Positions 33,012 through 51,805 are shown, counted from the first letter of the stretch. The stretch: 64,000 nt of DNA from Candidatus Nitronauta litoralis (GCA_015698285.1 CP048685.1:1612001-1676000), one strand, 5' to 3'. The notes: generated from the letters alone by a model not told the origin. Numbers and translations are program-made.

Positions 33012-33542
33012 GTGCCAACGCCAGCTAAGAAAGAATCGATCGATAGCCTGAATAAAGTGTTCGCGTCCGCGAAATCAGCGTTGCTGACAAACTATCAGGG
33101 GATACCGGCAACAGAAATGACCCGGCTGCGTCGTCATTTAAAGGACCGTCAGCTGGATTTCTGGGTTATCAAAAATACCTTTGCGCAGAAAGCTGCAAAG
33201 GGAACGGATTTCGAAGGTCAGGAAGAAAGTTTCAAGGGGCCCATGTCACTTCTGGTCAGTTATGACGATGTCGTGGCCCCGGCTAAAGCGTTAAAGGATT
33301 TTAAAAAAGAGGGTGCCGAGAAAATACCAGAAGTGTTGTTTGGTGTCGTTGAAGGCAAGCCGGTCAGTGCGGACCAGGTGAAAGCGCTGGCGGATCTGCC
33401 CTCTAAAGAACAGCTTATTTCGCAGATGTTGTCAGTTATGCAGGGGCCAACTCGAAACTTTGTCGGTGTGCTCTCTGGTGTGACCCGTGATTTTGTCGGC
33501 GTGTTGTCTGCGATCAAGGATAAAAAAGAAAGCGGCGCGTGA
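33012..33542 (+). CDS. rplJ: 50S ribosomal protein L10
   Basis: The 176-residue protein is the stalk base on which L7/L12 dimers sit. Features are KSALLTNYQGIPATEMTRLRR, KNTFAQKAA and the C-terminal helix region FVGVLSGVTRDFVGVL, which carries L7/L12 binding sites. The GTG start is 15 bases after rplA. No long L10 autoregulatory leader is present, unlike E. coli. Confidence 0.95.
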   Translation: MPTPAKKESIDSLNKVFASAKSALLTNYQGIPATEMTRLRRHLKDRQLDFWVIKNTFAQKAAKGTDFEGQEESFKGPMSLLVSYDDVVAPAKALKDFKKEGAEKIPEVLFGVVEGKPVSADQVKALADLPSKEQLISQMLSVMQGPTRNFVGVLSGVTRDFVGVLSAIKDKKESGA

Positions 33543-33613
33543 GCCGCAGTGCAATAAATTATTCAATACCGGATAGAAAACGAACAATCCCATTTGCTTG
33601 AAAGGAGTTCCCG

Positions 33614-33991
33614 ATGGCCGTCACGAAAGAAGACGTCATTACTTTTATTGACAGTATGTCCGTCCTTGAGATGTCTGAGTTTGTCAAGGAATTGGAAGAT
33701 AAATACGGTGTAACTGCAGCTGCGCCCATGGCAATGATGGCGCCAGGCGGCGGTGGAGACGCTGGTGGTGGTGAAGAGAAGACTGAATTTGATGTTGTCC
33801 TTACCGCTGGTGGTGACAAGAAAATCCAGGTGATCAAAGTGGTTCGTGAGATCACAAGTCTGGGGCTTAAAGATGCTAAAGATCTTGTAGATAGCGCTCC
33901 AAAGCCAATCAAGGAAGCTGTAAAAAAAGAAGAAGCGGAAGAAATCAAAAAGAAAATCGAGGAGGTTGGCGGTACCGTCGAGATCAAGTGA
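33614..33991 (+). CDS. rplL: 50S ribosomal protein L7/L12
   Basis: The 125-residue protein has the N-terminal dimerisation helix pair, a flexible Ala/Met/Gly hinge ([15 protein letters not shown]), and a C-terminal factor-binding domain with [20 protein letters not shown]. It recruits translational GTPases. GAAAGGAG precedes the ATG. A stable hairpin separates it from rpoB. Confidence 0.97.
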   Translation: MAVTKEDVITFIDSMSVLEMSEFVKELEDKYGVTAAAPMAMMAPGGGGDAGGGEEKTEFDVVLTAGGDKKIQVIKVVREITSLGLKDAKDLVDSAPKPIKEAVKKEEAEEIKKKIEEVGGTVEIK

Positions 33992-34008
33992 CCGTGAAGT
34001 GTGGTTCC

Positions 34009-34033
34009 CGTCTGCGCCGTTCCGGCGCGGACG
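34009..34033 (+). terminator. Hairpin between rplL and rpoB, possible attenuator
   Basis: CGTCTGCGCCG and CGGCGCGGACG form an 11-base-pair stem (one G-T pair) with a TTC loop. The downstream T tract is weak (TTCCTTC), so partial termination is more likely than a full stop. In E. coli a partial attenuator lies at the same position. Confidence 0.6.
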
Positions 34034-34068
34034 TTCCTTCAATTTCACCTTACTGAGACGAAACCGCT

Positions 34069-38280
<4,212 letters not shown>

Positions 38281-38350
38281 TCAGTTCCCGGTCAGATTGA
38301 GTCACATAAATAAAAGGGGCCAAACGGTGCCGCCTTGTTGGTTTTATGCA

Positions 38351-38392
38351 GCGATCCCAGTCGTTTATTGGATCGCATGAAACAACGGCTGG
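38351..38392 (+). promoter_or_regulatory. Overlapping inverted repeats between rpoB and rpoC
   Basis: GCGATCC (38351-38357) pairs perfectly with GGATCGC (38370-38376). CCAGTCGTT (38357-38365) pairs with AACGGCTGG (38384-38392), one G-T included. The stems interleave, so they form a pseudoknot or exclude each other. This is the pattern of a cis-acting RNA element or switch, but function is inferred. Confidence 0.4.
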
Positions 38393-38455
38393 TTCTGATT
38401 ACCCCTGATTTGGGTGTCACCATCCAAACTTTAAACCCGTTAGGAGACCACACAC

Positions 38456-42580
<4,125 letters not shown>

Positions 42581-42604
42581 CCTTGTTTTTTTAGATTTTT
42601 CCAC

Positions 42605-42632
42605 TTGACTGATCTCGTTAAAGTGATAGAAT
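42605..42632 (+). promoter_or_regulatory. Promoter for the str (rpsL-rpsG-fusA-tuf) genes
   Basis: TTGACT (42605-42610) and TAGAAT (42627-42632), five of six consensus bases each, are separated by 16 bases. They lie in the rpoC-rpsL gap about 105 bases before rpsL. Confidence 0.65.
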
Positions 42633-42737
42633 CTTGAACTTTCCGCCAGCGTTACAAATTTTCGTTAGGTCAAGGAAATCAAACACTTAGGGCAACTCCG
42701 TTTTTTTTCGGGGCGGCCTCAATAGGGAGCTATTACT

Positions 42738-43112
42738 TTGCCGACTATAAATCAACTGGTCCGACAGGGCCGGAAGGCAAAAAATTACAAGACAGCGAGT
42801 CCGGCGTTGAAGCGCTGTCCGCAGAAGCGGGGTGTTTGTGTGCGTGTGTATACCTCGACTCCCAAGAAGCCGAATTCCGCGCTCCGTAAGGTGGCCCGCG
42901 TGAGGCTGACCAATGGAATGGAAGTAACCACTTACATTCCCGGCGTGGGGCATAATTTGCAGGAGCATTCCATTGTTTTGATTCGGGGTGGTCGTGTTAA
43001 GGATTTGCCTGGTGTCCGTTACCATGTGGTACGCGGAAGTCTTGATACGCTGGGCGTTGATAACCGTCGTCAGAGCCGTTCTAAGTACGGTGCAAAACGA
43101 CCCAAGAATTAA
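42738..43112 (+). CDS. rpsL: 30S ribosomal protein S12
   Basis: The 124-residue protein has the decoding-site loops [14 protein letters not shown] (Lys at the position of streptomycin-resistance residue 42) and [12 protein letters not shown] (Lys at position 87), both of the sensitive type. Start is TTG 42738 after TAGGGAG. It opens the str operon. Confidence 0.97.
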   Translation: MPTINQLVRQGRKAKNYKTASPALKRCPQKRGVCVRVYTSTPKKPNSALRKVARVRLTNGMEVTTYIPGVGHNLQEHSIVLIRGGRVKDLPGVRYHVVRGSLDTLGVDNRRQSRSKYGAKRPKN

Positions 43113-43127
43113 CTCCGAACCCAACCT

Positions 43128-43601
43128 ATGGCAAGAAGACGTACAGCAGTAAAAAGAGAAATACTGCCCGACCCTAAATTTCACGACATGCTTGTGTCGC
43201 GTTTTGTTAATTGCCTTTTGAGGCAGGGGAAGAAGAGTCTGGCAGAGCGCATGCTCTATACGGCGCTGGACACCATCGGCGAGAAGGTCGCAGATGAGGA
43301 GCCGCTCCGAGTGTTTAAAAAAGCGGTGGAAAATGCAGCCCCTGTTTTGGAAGTGCGGTCCCGGCGTGTCGGGGGTGCAACCTACCAGGTGCCGGTGGAG
43401 GTCAACCACAGTCGCCGAATTGCATTGAGTATCCGGTGGTTGATTGGGAATGCGAAGTCCCGCGCAGGAAAATCCATGGCGGAAAAGCTGACAGCTGAAT
43501 TGCTGGATGCCTATAACAGTCAGGGCGGCGCGATTAAGAAAAAAGATGAAGTGCATCGTATGGCAGAAGCCAATAAAGCGTTTGCCCATTACAGGTGGTA
43601 A
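43128..43601 (+). CDS. rpsG: 30S ribosomal protein S7
   Basis: The 157-residue protein starts MARRRTAVKREILPDPKF and includes KAVENAAPVLEVRSRRVGGATYQVPVEV-type sequence and a C-terminal AHYRW. It nucleates the 30S head. It lies 15 bases after rpsL and 16 before fusA. Confidence 0.97.
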   Translation: MARRRTAVKREILPDPKFHDMLVSRFVNCLLRQGKKSLAERMLYTALDTIGEKVADEEPLRVFKKAVENAAPVLEVRSRRVGGATYQVPVEVNHSRRIALSIRWLIGNAKSRAGKSMAEKLTAELLDAYNSQGGAIKKKDEVHRMAEANKAFAHYRW

Positions 43602-43617
43602 GGAAATATAGGCTGAG

Positions 43618-45723
43618 ATGAGTAAAAAGTTATCCCTCGAAAAAGTTCGTAATATTGGAATCATCGCTCACATCGACGCGGGTAAAACCACGACGACGGA
43701 ACGTGTTCTTTATTACACAGGTAAGAGTCATAAGATTGGTGAAGTGCACGAAGGCAGTGCCACCATGGACTGGATGGAGCAGGAGCAGGAGCGTGGTATC
43801 ACGATCACTTCGGCTGCGACTACCTGTTTCTGGGATAAGCATCAAATCAATATCATCGACACACCCGGGCACGTTGATTTTACCGCGGAGGTTGAGCGGT
43901 CCCTGCGGGTTCTGGATGGTGCCATCGGCGTTTTTTGTGCGGTGGGTGGCGTTGAGCCTCAGTCTGAAACGGTATGGCGGCAGGCTACCAAGTACAAGGT
44001 CCCGCGGATTGCTTTTGTGAATAAAATGGATCGTACCGGTGCCAACTTTGTTTCTGTTGTGGGTCAAATGAAAGATCGGCTGGGAGCCAATCCGGTTCCG
44101 GTGCAGATCCCGGTGGGTGCTGAGGGTGATTTTGTTGGTGTGATCGACTTGATAGAGATGAAAGCCAATATTTATTCGGATGACAAAGGCAAGGGTGAGG
44201 TGTTTGATGTTGTGGACATCCCCGAAGATATGCGGGAGATGGCAGAGCACTACCGTGACAAAATGGTTGAGGCCGCCTCCGATGCTGATGAAAGCATCAT
44301 GGAGCGATACCTTGAGGGCGGTGAGATCAGTAACAGTGAGATTCTTGCGGCTATCCGAACCGGCACCCTGGATTTGAAATTCACTCCCGTTTTTTGCGGG
44401 GCGGCGTTTAAGAATAAAGGTGTTCAGCAGTTGCTGGATGCGGTGGTCAATATTCTTCCGTCTCCTCTTGATGTTCCGTCGATTGTCGGGACCAATCCGA
44501 ATACGCAGGAAGAGGTTGGTTTCAAGGTTGAAGACAGCGAGCCGCTGTCGGCGCTGGCTTTCAAGATCATGACCGATCCATTTGTCGGGCAGCTGGCATT
44601 TGTCCGGGTGTATTCCGGTAAGCTGGAATCCGGATCCTATGTCTACAACTCGACTAAGAATCAGCGTGAGCGAGTGGGTCGTCTGCTGCGAATGCACGCC
44701 AACAAGCGTGAAGAGATCAAAGAAGTGGCCGCAGGTGATATTGCCGCCGTTGTCGGATTCAAGAAAACCTTCACCGGTGATACGCTTTGTCCTGAAGACA
44801 AGCCTGTAATTCTTGAGGCCATCACATTTCCGCAGCCTGTTATTGCGATTGCCATTGAGCCAAAGACCAAGGCAGAGCAGGATAAGCTGGGCGATTGCCT
44901 GCATAAGCTGGCCCAGGAGGACCCGACTTTTGAAGCGCGGGTTGATCCTGAGACCAACCAGACCATTATCTCCGGGATGGGTGAGTTGCATCTCGAAGTC
45001 CTGGTTGATCGGATGAAGCGCGAGTTCAGTCTTGACGTGCATGTGTCCAAGCCTCAGGTTGCCTATCGCGAAACGATTTCAAAGGCGGTGGATCATGCCC
45101 ACCAGTACAAGAAGCAGACCGGTGGTAAGGGGCAGTTTGCGCATGTGAAAATCAAGGTTGAGCCTCAGGAGCCAGGTGATGGTTACGAATTTGTGAACAA
45201 GATCACCGGTGGGGCGATCCCGAAGGAATTTATTCCCGCAGTGCAAAAGGGGATCGAGGAAGCGATGGACCGGGGTGTGTTGTGTGGGTATCCAGTGGTT
45301 GATATTCGCGTCACCCTGTATGACGGGTCATATCATGAGGTCGACTCGTCTGAAATGTCTTTTAAGATCTGTTCCGCTATCGCGTTCAAGGAGGCCTGTC
45401 AAAAAGCCGGTCCTCAGTTGCTTGAGCCGGTGATGGATGTCGAGGTGATGACCCCTGAAGATTTCATGGGTGATGTTATAGGTAATCTCAATTCAAAGCG
45501 GGGCAAGATTAAAGAATTGGCAGAACGCGCCGGTGCCAAGGTGGTGAAATGTGAAGTTCCCCTGGCGGGTATGTTCGGTTACTCGACCGATCTCCGCTCG
45601 GCGACACAGGGGCGTGCCAACTACAGTATGGAATTCGCAAAATACGATGTTGTGCCGGCTGCGATCGCGGAAGAGTTGATCGCCAAAGCTGCCGGGACGA
45701 CTCCCGAAAACACAACGGTTTAA
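43618..45723 (+). CDS. fusA: Elongation factor G
   Basis: The 701-residue GTPase has G1 [14 protein letters not shown]3 DTPGHVDF and G4 NKMDR, and the fusA-type domains II-V, with [16 protein letters not shown] near the C-terminus. It translocates tRNA and mRNA on the ribosome. It is a single copy within the str operon, followed by tuf after 43 bases. Confidence 0.98.
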   Translation: MSKKLSLEKVRNIGIIAHIDAGKTTTTERVLYYTGKSHKIGEVHEGSATMDWMEQEQERGITITSAATTCFWDKHQINIIDTPGHVDFTAEVERSLRVLDGAIGVFCAVGGVEPQSETVWRQATKYKVPRIAFVNKMDRTGANFVSVVGQMKDRLGANPVPVQIPVGAEGDFVGVIDLIEMKANIYSDDKGKGEVFDVVDIPEDMREMAEHYRDKMVEAASDADESIMERYLEGGEISNSEILAAIRTGTLDLKFTPVFCGAAFKNKGVQQLLDAVVNILPSPLDVPSIVGTNPNTQEEVGFKVEDSEPLSALAFKIMTDPFVGQLAFVRVYSGKLESGSYVYNSTKNQRERVGRLLRMHANKREEIKEVAAGDIAAVVGFKKTFTGDTLCPEDKPVILEAITFPQPVIAIAIEPKTKAEQDKLGDCLHKLAQEDPTFEARVDPETNQTIISGMGELHLEVLVDRMKREFSLDVHVSKPQVAYRETISKAVDHAHQYKKQTGGKGQFAHVKIKVEPQEPGDGYEFVNKITGGAIPKEFIPAVQKGIEEAMDRGVLCGYPVVDIRVTLYDGSYHEVDSSEMSFKICSAIAFKEACQKAGPQLLEPVMDVEVMTPEDFMGDVIGNLNSKRGKIKELAERAGAKVVKCEVPLAGMFGYSTDLRSATQGRANYSMEFAKYDVVPAAIAEELIAKAAGTTPENTTV

Positions 45724-45766
45724 CTGATATCGACATTTACGATCGAGAAAATGGAGTGAACACGGT

Positions 45767-46957
45767 ATGGCTAAAGAAAAATTTGTAAGAGACAAGCCTC
45801 ATTTAAACATAGGAACCATCGGGCACGTGGATCATGGTAAAACCACTCTGACCGCGGCCATCACCGAAGTACTGGCGACAAAAGGTTTTGCTGACAGTAT
45901 TGCGTTCGATCAGATTGACAAGGCGCCGGAGGAGAAGGAGCGTGGTATCACCATCGCGATTGCGCATGTTGAGTATCAGACGGAAGAACGTCACTACGCT
46001 CACGTTGACTGTCCGGGTCATGCTGACTATGTAAAAAACATGATCACCGGAGCGGCGCAGATGGACGGCGCGATCCTGGTTATCTCTGCTACCGACGGCC
46101 CCATGCCTCAGACACGTGAGCATATCCTGCTGGCTCGTCAGGTTGGTGTGCCGAGGATTGTTGTGTTCATGAACAAGTGCGACATGGTTGATGATGAAGA
46201 GTTGCTCGACCTGGTTGAGCTTGAGGTTCGTGAGCTCCTCAGCAAGTACGAATTTCCAGGGGACGACATTCCGGTTGTTCGCGGCAGTGCGTTGAAAGCT
46301 CTTGAAAATGCTAGTGATGAGACGCAGAGTAAATGCATCTGGGATCTGATGGGGGAAGTTGATAAGTACATCCCGGTTCCCGAGCGTCCGGTTGACAAGC
46401 CGTTCCTGATGCCGATTGAGGATATCTTCAGCATCTCCGGTCGTGGAACGGTTGCGACGGGTCGTGTTGAGCAGGGCATCATCAAGGTGGGTGAGGAAGT
46501 TGAGGTCGTTGGTTTTCGCGATACGGACAAGACCACGGTGACCGGTGTTGAAATGTTCCGCAAGCTGCTGGATGAAGGTCAGGCGGGTGACAATGTCGGG
46601 CTTCTCTTGCGCGGTACGAAGCGTGAAGACATCGAGCGCGGGCAGGTTCTGGCAAAGCCGGGTTCGATTACACCGCACAGTAAATTCAAGGCATCGGTTT
46701 ATATTCTGACGAAAGAGGAAGGTGGTCGTCACACTCCGTTCTTCAACGGGTATCGTCCACAGTTTTATTTCCGGACCACTGACGTGACAGGTGTTTGTAC
46801 CCTGCCGCAGGGAGTGGAAATGGTTATGCCTGGAGACAACGTGACCTTTGACGTTGAATTGATCACCCCCGTAGCGATGGCGAAAGAGCTGCGGTTTGCA
46901 ATCCGTGAAGGCGGACGTACCGTCGGCGCCGGAATCGTAAGCGAGATCAACGAGTGA
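45767..46957 (+). CDS. tuf: Elongation factor Tu
   Basis: The 396-residue GTPase shows G1 [16 protein letters not shown]3 DCPGHADY and G4 NKCD, the effector region [12 protein letters not shown] and domain III ending in [10 protein letters not shown]. It delivers aminoacyl-tRNA. It is the only tuf gene in the window. Its TGA overlaps the ATG of rpsJ by one base, linking str and S10 gene sets. Confidence 0.98.
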   Translation: MAKEKFVRDKPHLNIGTIGHVDHGKTTLTAAITEVLATKGFADSIAFDQIDKAPEEKERGITIAIAHVEYQTEERHYAHVDCPGHADYVKNMITGAAQMDGAILVISATDGPMPQTREHILLARQVGVPRIVVFMNKCDMVDDEELLDLVELEVRELLSKYEFPGDDIPVVRGSALKALENASDETQSKCIWDLMGEVDKYIPVPERPVDKPFLMPIEDIFSISGRGTVATGRVEQGIIKVGEEVEVVGFRDTDKTTVTGVEMFRKLLDEGQAGDNVGLLLRGTKREDIERGQVLAKPGSITPHSKFKASVYILTKEEGGRHTPFFNGYRPQFYFRTTDVTGVCTLPQGVEMVMPGDNVTFDVELITPVAMAKELRFAIREGGRTVGAGIVSEINE

Positions 46958-47271
46958 TGGCGGAAACCAGTCAGAAGATAAAGATCAAGCTTAAGGCTTA
47001 CGACCACAAGTTGCTGGACTGGTCGGTCGGCGAGATTGTCGAAACGACAAAGCGCACTGGCGCTCGTGTGGTGGGTCCGATCCCCTTGCCAACAGTCCGG
47101 AACCGGTGGACGGTTTTGAGATCACCGCATGTTGATAAAAAGTCCCGGGAACAGTTCGAGATCAGAACGCACAAGCGTATCCTGGAAATTCTCGAGCCTA
47201 CCCCGCAAACAGTAGACGCACTCATGAAGCTGGATCTTTCCGGCGGCGTCGATATTGAGATCAAGCTGTAG
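46957..47271 (+). CDS. rpsJ: 30S ribosomal protein S10
   Basis: The 104-residue protein has [20 protein letters not shown] and the conserved FEIRTHKR loop. It joins the 30S head and is also NusE of antitermination complexes. ATG 46957 overlaps the tuf stop; GTG 46954 is an in-frame alternative. Confidence 0.97.
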   Translation: MAETSQKIKIKLKAYDHKLLDWSVGEIVETTKRTGARVVGPIPLPTVRNRWTVLRSPHVDKKSREQFEIRTHKRILEILEPTPQTVDALMKLDLSGGVDIEIKL

Positions 47272-47275
47272 CCCT

Positions 47276-47923
47276 ATGGAAGCTTTACTTGGAAAAAAAA
47301 TGGGGATGACCCAGGTGTTCACTGATAAGGGGGATTGTGTCCCCGTGACGGTGATTCAGGTTGAAAAATGTGTGCCTGTTCTCAAGCGCACTCCTGAAAC
47401 TGACGGTTATCAGGCGGTTCTGGTGGCTTATGGTGAGCGAAAGAAAAAGCACGCCAATAAAGCTCAGTTAGGTTTTTACGCCAAGCATAAAATGGATCCG
47501 GCTCAGACCTTGACCGAATTCCGCGACCAGGATATTGAAGACGATGCACTTGGCAAGCCGCTCAAGGTTGACCTGTTCTCCGAAGGCGATTTTGTGAATG
47601 TCATCGGGACGTCCAAGGGTAAAGGGTTTCAGGGGGTCATGAAGCGGCACGGATTCGCGGGTCACCCGGCTTCACGTGGTAACCATGAGTCATTTCGTGG
47701 CCCGGGTTCCATTGGTATGGCGACCTTCCCGGGCAGAGTGCTCAGGGGGCATCCCATGGCAGGGCATATGGGTAACGAGCGGGTCTTTGTGAAAAATTTA
47801 AGTGTTGTTAGTGTGGATCCCGGTAATAACACAATTCTGATTCGGGGGGCAGTGCCTGGAAAGAACGGTGGGCTGGTCCGGGTCGTGAAATCGCAAAAAC
47901 AACCGAAGAATGGTAAGAAGTGA
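47276..47923 (+). CDS. rplC: 50S ribosomal protein L3
   Basis: The 215-residue protein starts MEALLGKKMGMTQVF and has GTSKGKGFQGVMKRH with the downstream GSIGMATFPGRV loop near the peptidyl-transferase centre. ATG 47276 is used; the frame opens earlier inside rpsJ. Stop and rplD start overlap by one base. Confidence 0.97.
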   Translation: MEALLGKKMGMTQVFTDKGDCVPVTVIQVEKCVPVLKRTPETDGYQAVLVAYGERKKKHANKAQLGFYAKHKMDPAQTLTEFRDQDIEDDALGKPLKVDLFSEGDFVNVIGTSKGKGFQGVMKRHGFAGHPASRGNHESFRGPGSIGMATFPGRVLRGHPMAGHMGNERVFVKNLSVVSVDPGNNTILIRGAVPGKNGGLVRVVKSQKQPKNGKK

Positions 47924-48549
47924 TGGCGGAACTGGAAGTAAAAGATAAAGAAAATAATAAAGTCGAGACTGTTGCGGTATCCGATGATGTGTTTGGCGTG
48001 ACAGTGCGCGAGCATCTGGTGCAGCGATATGTGGTGATGCAGCTTGCGTCCCGGCGCAGTGGTACAGCGAAGACGCAGAACAGTCGCTGTGAAGTACGCG
48101 GCGGTGGTAAAAAGCCCTGGCGCCAGAAAGGAACCGGACGGGCCCGTCAGGGCAGCATTCGGTCCGCCAACTGGGTTGGTGGTATGACGGTGTTTGGTCC
48201 CGCCCCTCGCGACTACAGTTTCCCTCTATCCAAAAAATCCAAAAAACTCGCAATCAAATCCGTATTAACCGATCGTCTTCAGAATGGTGGCATCACTGTT
48301 GTGAAGGATCTTTCGCTTGAAGAGCCTAAAACCAGGCATGCAGTTGCCCTGTTGGGTAAGCTTGAGCTTCCGGCGAAAACTCTGTTCCTTCTGGGCGATG
48401 AGAATGAAAACCTGAGGTTGGCTGTCAGGAACATTCCGCAGGTGGATTGCCTTTCGATTGAGGGGTTGAATGTATACGACCTGCTTCGGCACGAACGTAT
48501 TGTGTTGACGCCCGAGACGGTCAAGAAAATTGAGGAGCGCCTTAACTAA
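47923..48549 (+). CDS. rplD: 50S ribosomal protein L4
   Basis: The 208-residue protein contains the extended-loop signature KKPWRQKGTGRARQGSIRS and a C-terminal domain ending in KKIEERLN. In many bacteria L4 represses the S10 operon through the leader. Starts overlap neighbours at both ends by single bases (TGATG and TAATG). Confidence 0.97.
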   Translation: MAELEVKDKENNKVETVAVSDDVFGVTVREHLVQRYVVMQLASRRSGTAKTQNSRCEVRGGGKKPWRQKGTGRARQGSIRSANWVGGMTVFGPAPRDYSFPLSKKSKKLAIKSVLTDRLQNGGITVVKDLSLEEPKTRHAVALLGKLELPAKTLFLLGDENENLRLAVRNIPQVDCLSIEGLNVYDLLRHERIVLTPETVKKIEERLN

Positions 48550-48836
48550 TGGATCTGCATCGCGTGTTGGAAAAGCCCCTGGTAACGGAAAAAGGCACCC
48601 TGATGTCTGAGGGGGGAAACTGGGTTTTGTTTCAGGTAAACCGTGGTGCGAACAAGCATTTGGTTAAGCAAGCGGTTGAAAAAATATTTAAAGTCACTGT
48701 GCTCAAAGTCAACACCCTGATGATGAAACCAAAGAGCAAACGGTTTGGAAGGCATGTGGGGCAGACTCAAAGCTGGAAAAAAGCCATGGTCCTGTTGAAG
48801 GACGGTGACACCATTGATTTCTTCGAGGGAGCGTAA
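48549..48836 (+). CDS. rplW: 50S ribosomal protein L23
   Basis: The 95-residue protein has EKPLVTEKGTLMSE at its start and KPKSKRFGRHVGQTQSWKKA. It lines the polypeptide exit and docks SRP and trigger factor. The ATG overlaps the rplD stop by one base; rplB follows after six bases. Confidence 0.97.
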   Translation: MDLHRVLEKPLVTEKGTLMSEGGNWVLFQVNRGANKHLVKQAVEKIFKVTVLKVNTLMMKPKSKRFGRHVGQTQSWKKAMVLLKDGDTIDFFEGA

Positions 48837-48842
48837 CCGAGC

Positions 48843-49673
48843 ATGCCTGTACGCAGAATGAAACCGACATCTGCCGGAGTACGTTTCCGGACGATCTCCA
48901 CTTTTGAAGAGGTCACCAAGAAGACTCCCGAGAAGAGTTTGCTTGTCGCGATCGGACGCAAGGGTGGTCGTAATCATCATGGGCGACTCACTGCTCCGCA
49001 CCGGGGTGGTGGGCACCGCAAGCTATACCGGGTTATTGACTTCCGTCGTAACAAGGACGATGTTCCTGCCCGTGTAGAAGGGATTGAGTACGATCCCAAC
49101 CGCAGTGCCAACATTGCGCTTCTGGTTTATGCCGATGGTGAAAAACGCTACATACTGGCTCCTCGTGAGCTGAAGACAGGTGCATCTGTGATGTCGGGTG
49201 AAAAGGCTGAAGTTAAAGTTGGTAATTGTCTCCCGCTCCAGTTGATCCCGGAAGGTACGCTGATTCATAATATCGAATTGCGGCCAGGCAAGGGCGGGCA
49301 GATCGCGCGCAGTGCCGGAACGTATGCTCAGCTCATGGCGAAAGAAGGGCGTTACGCCAACATCAAGCTTGGGTCGGGCGAAGTGCGGTTGGTTGAGCTC
49401 AAGTGTCGGGCAACCATCGGTACGGTTGGCAACACCGATCATGAAAATGTTTCCTGGGGCAAGGCGGGGCGTTCCCGCTGGCTTGGGCGTCGGCCGCGAG
49501 TGCGTGCGGTAGCGATGAACCCGGTCGACCATCCCATGGGGGGTGGTGAAGGGCGTTCCTCTGGTGGGCGTCATCCGTGTAGTCCGTGGGGACAGCCGGC
49601 CAAGGGATTCAAGACACGTAAGAAAAAGAAGCCGTCAGAAAAATTTATTCTGAGTCGGCGCAAGAAAAAATAA
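48843..49673 (+). CDS. rplB: 50S ribosomal protein L2
   Basis: The 276-residue protein ends in the conserved [20 protein letters not shown] region needed for peptidyl-transfer and subunit association. Its N-terminal domain starts [14 protein letters not shown] 128-base gap with a hairpin separates it from rpsS. Confidence 0.97.
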   Translation: MPVRRMKPTSAGVRFRTISTFEEVTKKTPEKSLLVAIGRKGGRNHHGRLTAPHRGGGHRKLYRVIDFRRNKDDVPARVEGIEYDPNRSANIALLVYADGEKRYILAPRELKTGASVMSGEKAEVKVGNCLPLQLIPEGTLIHNIELRPGKGGQIARSAGTYAQLMAKEGRYANIKLGSGEVRLVELKCRATIGTVGNTDHENVSWGKAGRSRWLGRRPRVRAVAMNPVDHPMGGGEGRSSGGRHPCSPWGQPAKGFKTRKKKKPSEKFILSRRKKK

Positions 49674-49753
49674 GGTTGGAATTCCGGTTGGCAGGGGCTG
49701 TCCGGAAGGTGAAACTAAACCTGGGGTCTGCGGGCTATTGTGGATTCCGGGGG

Positions 49754-49771
49754 AAGCCGGGTTCCCGGCTT
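49754..49771 (+). other. Perfect hairpin in the L2-S19 gap
   Basis: AAGCCGGG and CCCGGCTT form an eight-base-pair stem with a two-base loop inside an otherwise tight operon. There is no T tract. It may be a processing or stability element. Confidence 0.4.
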
Positions 49772-49801
49772 GCTGGCGAAATATTCAGGAGTGATTAAAA
49801 G

Positions 49802-50086
49802 ATGGCACGTTCGTTAAAAAAAGGGCCGTTTGTCGACGAGCATCTCGAGAAAAAAGTTGAGGAGCTGAATCGTCGTAACGACAAAAAGATCATTAAGACC
49901 TGGTCGAGACGTTCGACCATTCTTCCTGATTTCGTTGGGCACACGCTGGGGGTTCACAACGGGAAAAAATTTATTCCTGTGTTTATCTCAGAAAATATGG
50001 TGGGCCACAAGTTGGGTGAGTTTTCCCCGACCCGGACTTTTAAGGCGCACAGCGGCAAAACCAAAAAAGCCGCGCCGGGCAAATAA
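49802..50086 (+). CDS. rpsS: 30S ribosomal protein S19
   Basis: The 94-residue protein starts [15 protein letters not shown] and includes the conserved [18 protein letters not shown]. It lies in the 30S head and contacts S13. Preceded by a 128-base gap and a GGAG-type ribosome site. Confidence 0.97.
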   Translation: MARSLKKGPFVDEHLEKKVEELNRRNDKKIIKTWSRRSTILPDFVGHTLGVHNGKKFIPVFISENMVGHKLGEFSPTRTFKAHSGKTKKAAPGK

Positions 50087-50098
50087 GGGAGAAGGTAA

Positions 50099-50434
50099 AT
50101 GGATGTCAGGGCTTCATTAAGGCAGGTTCACGTCAGTCCGCAAAAAGCGCGACTGGTTGCGGATATGATTCGCGGGCGTAATGTAAACGATGCGATCAAC
50201 ATCCTGGCGTTTACGCGCAAAAAATCTGCGGACATTATCTCCAAGCTCCTTAAATCGGCAATCGCCAATGCGGAAGAGAACCACAAGGTAGTAGATGTGG
50301 ATGATCTTTTTGTCAAGGCGATCACCGTTGATAAAGGAATCACCATGAAGCGGTTTATGCCGCGGGCACGTGGGTCTGCATCGCCGATTAAAAAGCGGCA
50401 CAGTCACATCACGATTGTCTTGAACGAACGTTAA
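50099..50434 (+). CDS. rplV: 50S ribosomal protein L22
   Basis: The 111-residue protein has VSPQKARLVADMIRG and the long beta-hairpin tip region KRFMPRARGSASPIKKRHSH that narrows the exit tunnel. It lies 12 bases after rpsS. Confidence 0.97.
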   Translation: MDVRASLRQVHVSPQKARLVADMIRGRNVNDAINILAFTRKKSADIISKLLKSAIANAEENHKVVDVDDLFVKAITVDKGITMKRFMPRARGSASPIKKRHSHITIVLNER

Positions 50435-50452
50435 TTTTTCGGAGGCGCAATA

Positions 50453-51124
50453 GTGGGTCAGAAAGTTCATCCTTACGGGTTTCGGCTGGGCGTTAACAAG
50501 CCCTGGAGATCTAACTGGTATGCCACCAAGGATTATCCTGACCTGTTGTTGGAAGACATCAAGTTAAGGAAGCACCTCAAGAAAGCCCTGTCTCATGCAG
50601 GTGTTTCTAATGTGGAGATTGAGCGCTCCGCCAACCGGATTCGTATCAACATTCACACAGCCCGACCGGGAATCATCATCGGTAAAAAGGGTCTGGAGGT
50701 GGACCGGTTGAAAGAGGAGTTGCAGAGGATGATTGGCGGCAAGCAGATCAACCTGAATATCAAGGAAATCCGCCGAGCGGAACTCGATGCCACCTTGATT
50801 GCGCAAAACATCGCGCTGCAATTGGAAAAACGGATCTCATTCCGTCGCGCAATGAAAAAATCGGTTGTGTCGTCATTGAGGTTCGGTGCAAAAGGAATCA
50901 AGATCCGGTGTTCGGGCAGGTTGGCCGGAGCGGAAATCGCGCGGAGCGAGTGGTATCGAGAAGGTCGGGTCCCACTGCACACGCTTCGTGCTGATATTGA
51001 TTACGGTACTGCAGAGGCGGCAACAACTTACGGGATCATCGGGATCAAAGTTTGGGTTTATAAGGGCGACATTTTTAAAGAGCGTCAGGAAGTGCCCACA
51101 AAAAACGTGGATAAAGAAGCGTAG
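50453..51124 (+). CDS. rpsC: 30S ribosomal protein S3
   Basis: The 223-residue protein starts [13 protein letters not shown] and has a KH domain with [15 protein letters not shown] and a C-terminal [17 protein letters not shown] motif. Its start is GTG 50453 after GGAGG. It forms the mRNA entry helicase site with S4 and S5. Confidence 0.97.
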   Translation: MGQKVHPYGFRLGVNKPWRSNWYATKDYPDLLLEDIKLRKHLKKALSHAGVSNVEIERSANRIRINIHTARPGIIIGKKGLEVDRLKEELQRMIGGKQINLNIKEIRRAELDATLIAQNIALQLEKRISFRRAMKKSVVSSLRFGAKGIKIRCSGRLAGAEIARSEWYREGRVPLHTLRADIDYGTAEAATTYGIIGIKVWVYKGDIFKERQEVPTKNVDKEA

Positions 51125-51148
51125 AGCGGCGGGCGAGGAGACTTAATC

Positions 51149-51556
51149 ATGTTAATGCCAAAAAAGGTCAAATACCGGAAAAAGCACAAAGGTCGTATGA
51201 CCGGTGCCGCCCGGCGTGGGAATAAAGTTAGTTTCGGCGAGTATGGATTGCAAACCCTCGCTTGCGGCTGGATCACCAACCGCCAGATTGAGGCTGCGCG
51301 TATTGCCATGACACGTTACGTAAAACGTGGCGGTAAAATCTGGCTGAGGATTTTTCCGGACAAACCGATCTCTAAAAAGCCAGCTGAAACCCGAATGGGT
51401 AAAGGTAAAGGCGGTCCGGAGTTCTGGGTTGCAGTGGTGAAGCCGGGTCGAATGCTTTATGAAATGTCCGGTGTTCCAGAAGATATCGCGCGCGAGGCAT
51501 TCCGCCTGGCCGCACACAAGCTGCCGGTAAAAACGCGGTTTGTGGTCAACAAGTAA
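51149..51556 (+). CDS. rplP: 50S ribosomal protein L16
   Basis: The 135-residue protein starts [16 protein letters not shown], with [20 protein letters not shown] next to the A-site tRNA elbow. It follows rpsC with GGAG before the ATG. Confidence 0.97.
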   Translation: MLMPKKVKYRKKHKGRMTGAARRGNKVSFGEYGLQTLACGWITNRQIEAARIAMTRYVKRGGKIWLRIFPDKPISKKPAETRMGKGKGGPEFWVAVVKPGRMLYEMSGVPEDIAREAFRLAAHKLPVKTRFVVNK

Positions 51557-51565
51557 CGGGGAAAT

Positions 51566-51805
51566 ATGAAATCGCAAGAGATCAGGGAATTATCCGATAA
51601 AGAGCTCGAGGAAAAGCTGGGCGATTTAAAGGAAGAGCAGTTCAATCTTAAATTCCAGCTGGCGACGGGTAAAATCCAGAATCCTGGCGGGATTGTCCAT
51701 CTCAGGCGGAGCATCGCCCGTGTGATGACGATTCTAAATGAACGGAAGCGGGCGAAGGCCGACACCGCTCCCGCTTCGGCAACCGAAGATACGGCTAAGG
51801 CTTAA
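51566..51805 (+). CDS. rpmC: 50S ribosomal protein L29
   Basis: The 79-residue helical-hairpin protein has ELEEKLGDLKEEQFNLKFQL and RRSIARVMTILNERK, then a short Ala/Thr-rich tail. It lies near the tunnel exit beside L23. Spaced nine bases after rplP. Confidence 0.95.
   Translation: MKSQEIRELSDKELEEKLGDLKEEQFNLKFQLATGKIQNPGGIVHLRRSIARVMTILNERKRAKADTAPASATEDTAKA

Noticed and set aside
43630-45042. 470-residue minus-strand frame opposite fusA
   Set aside because: Antisense shadow of fusA.
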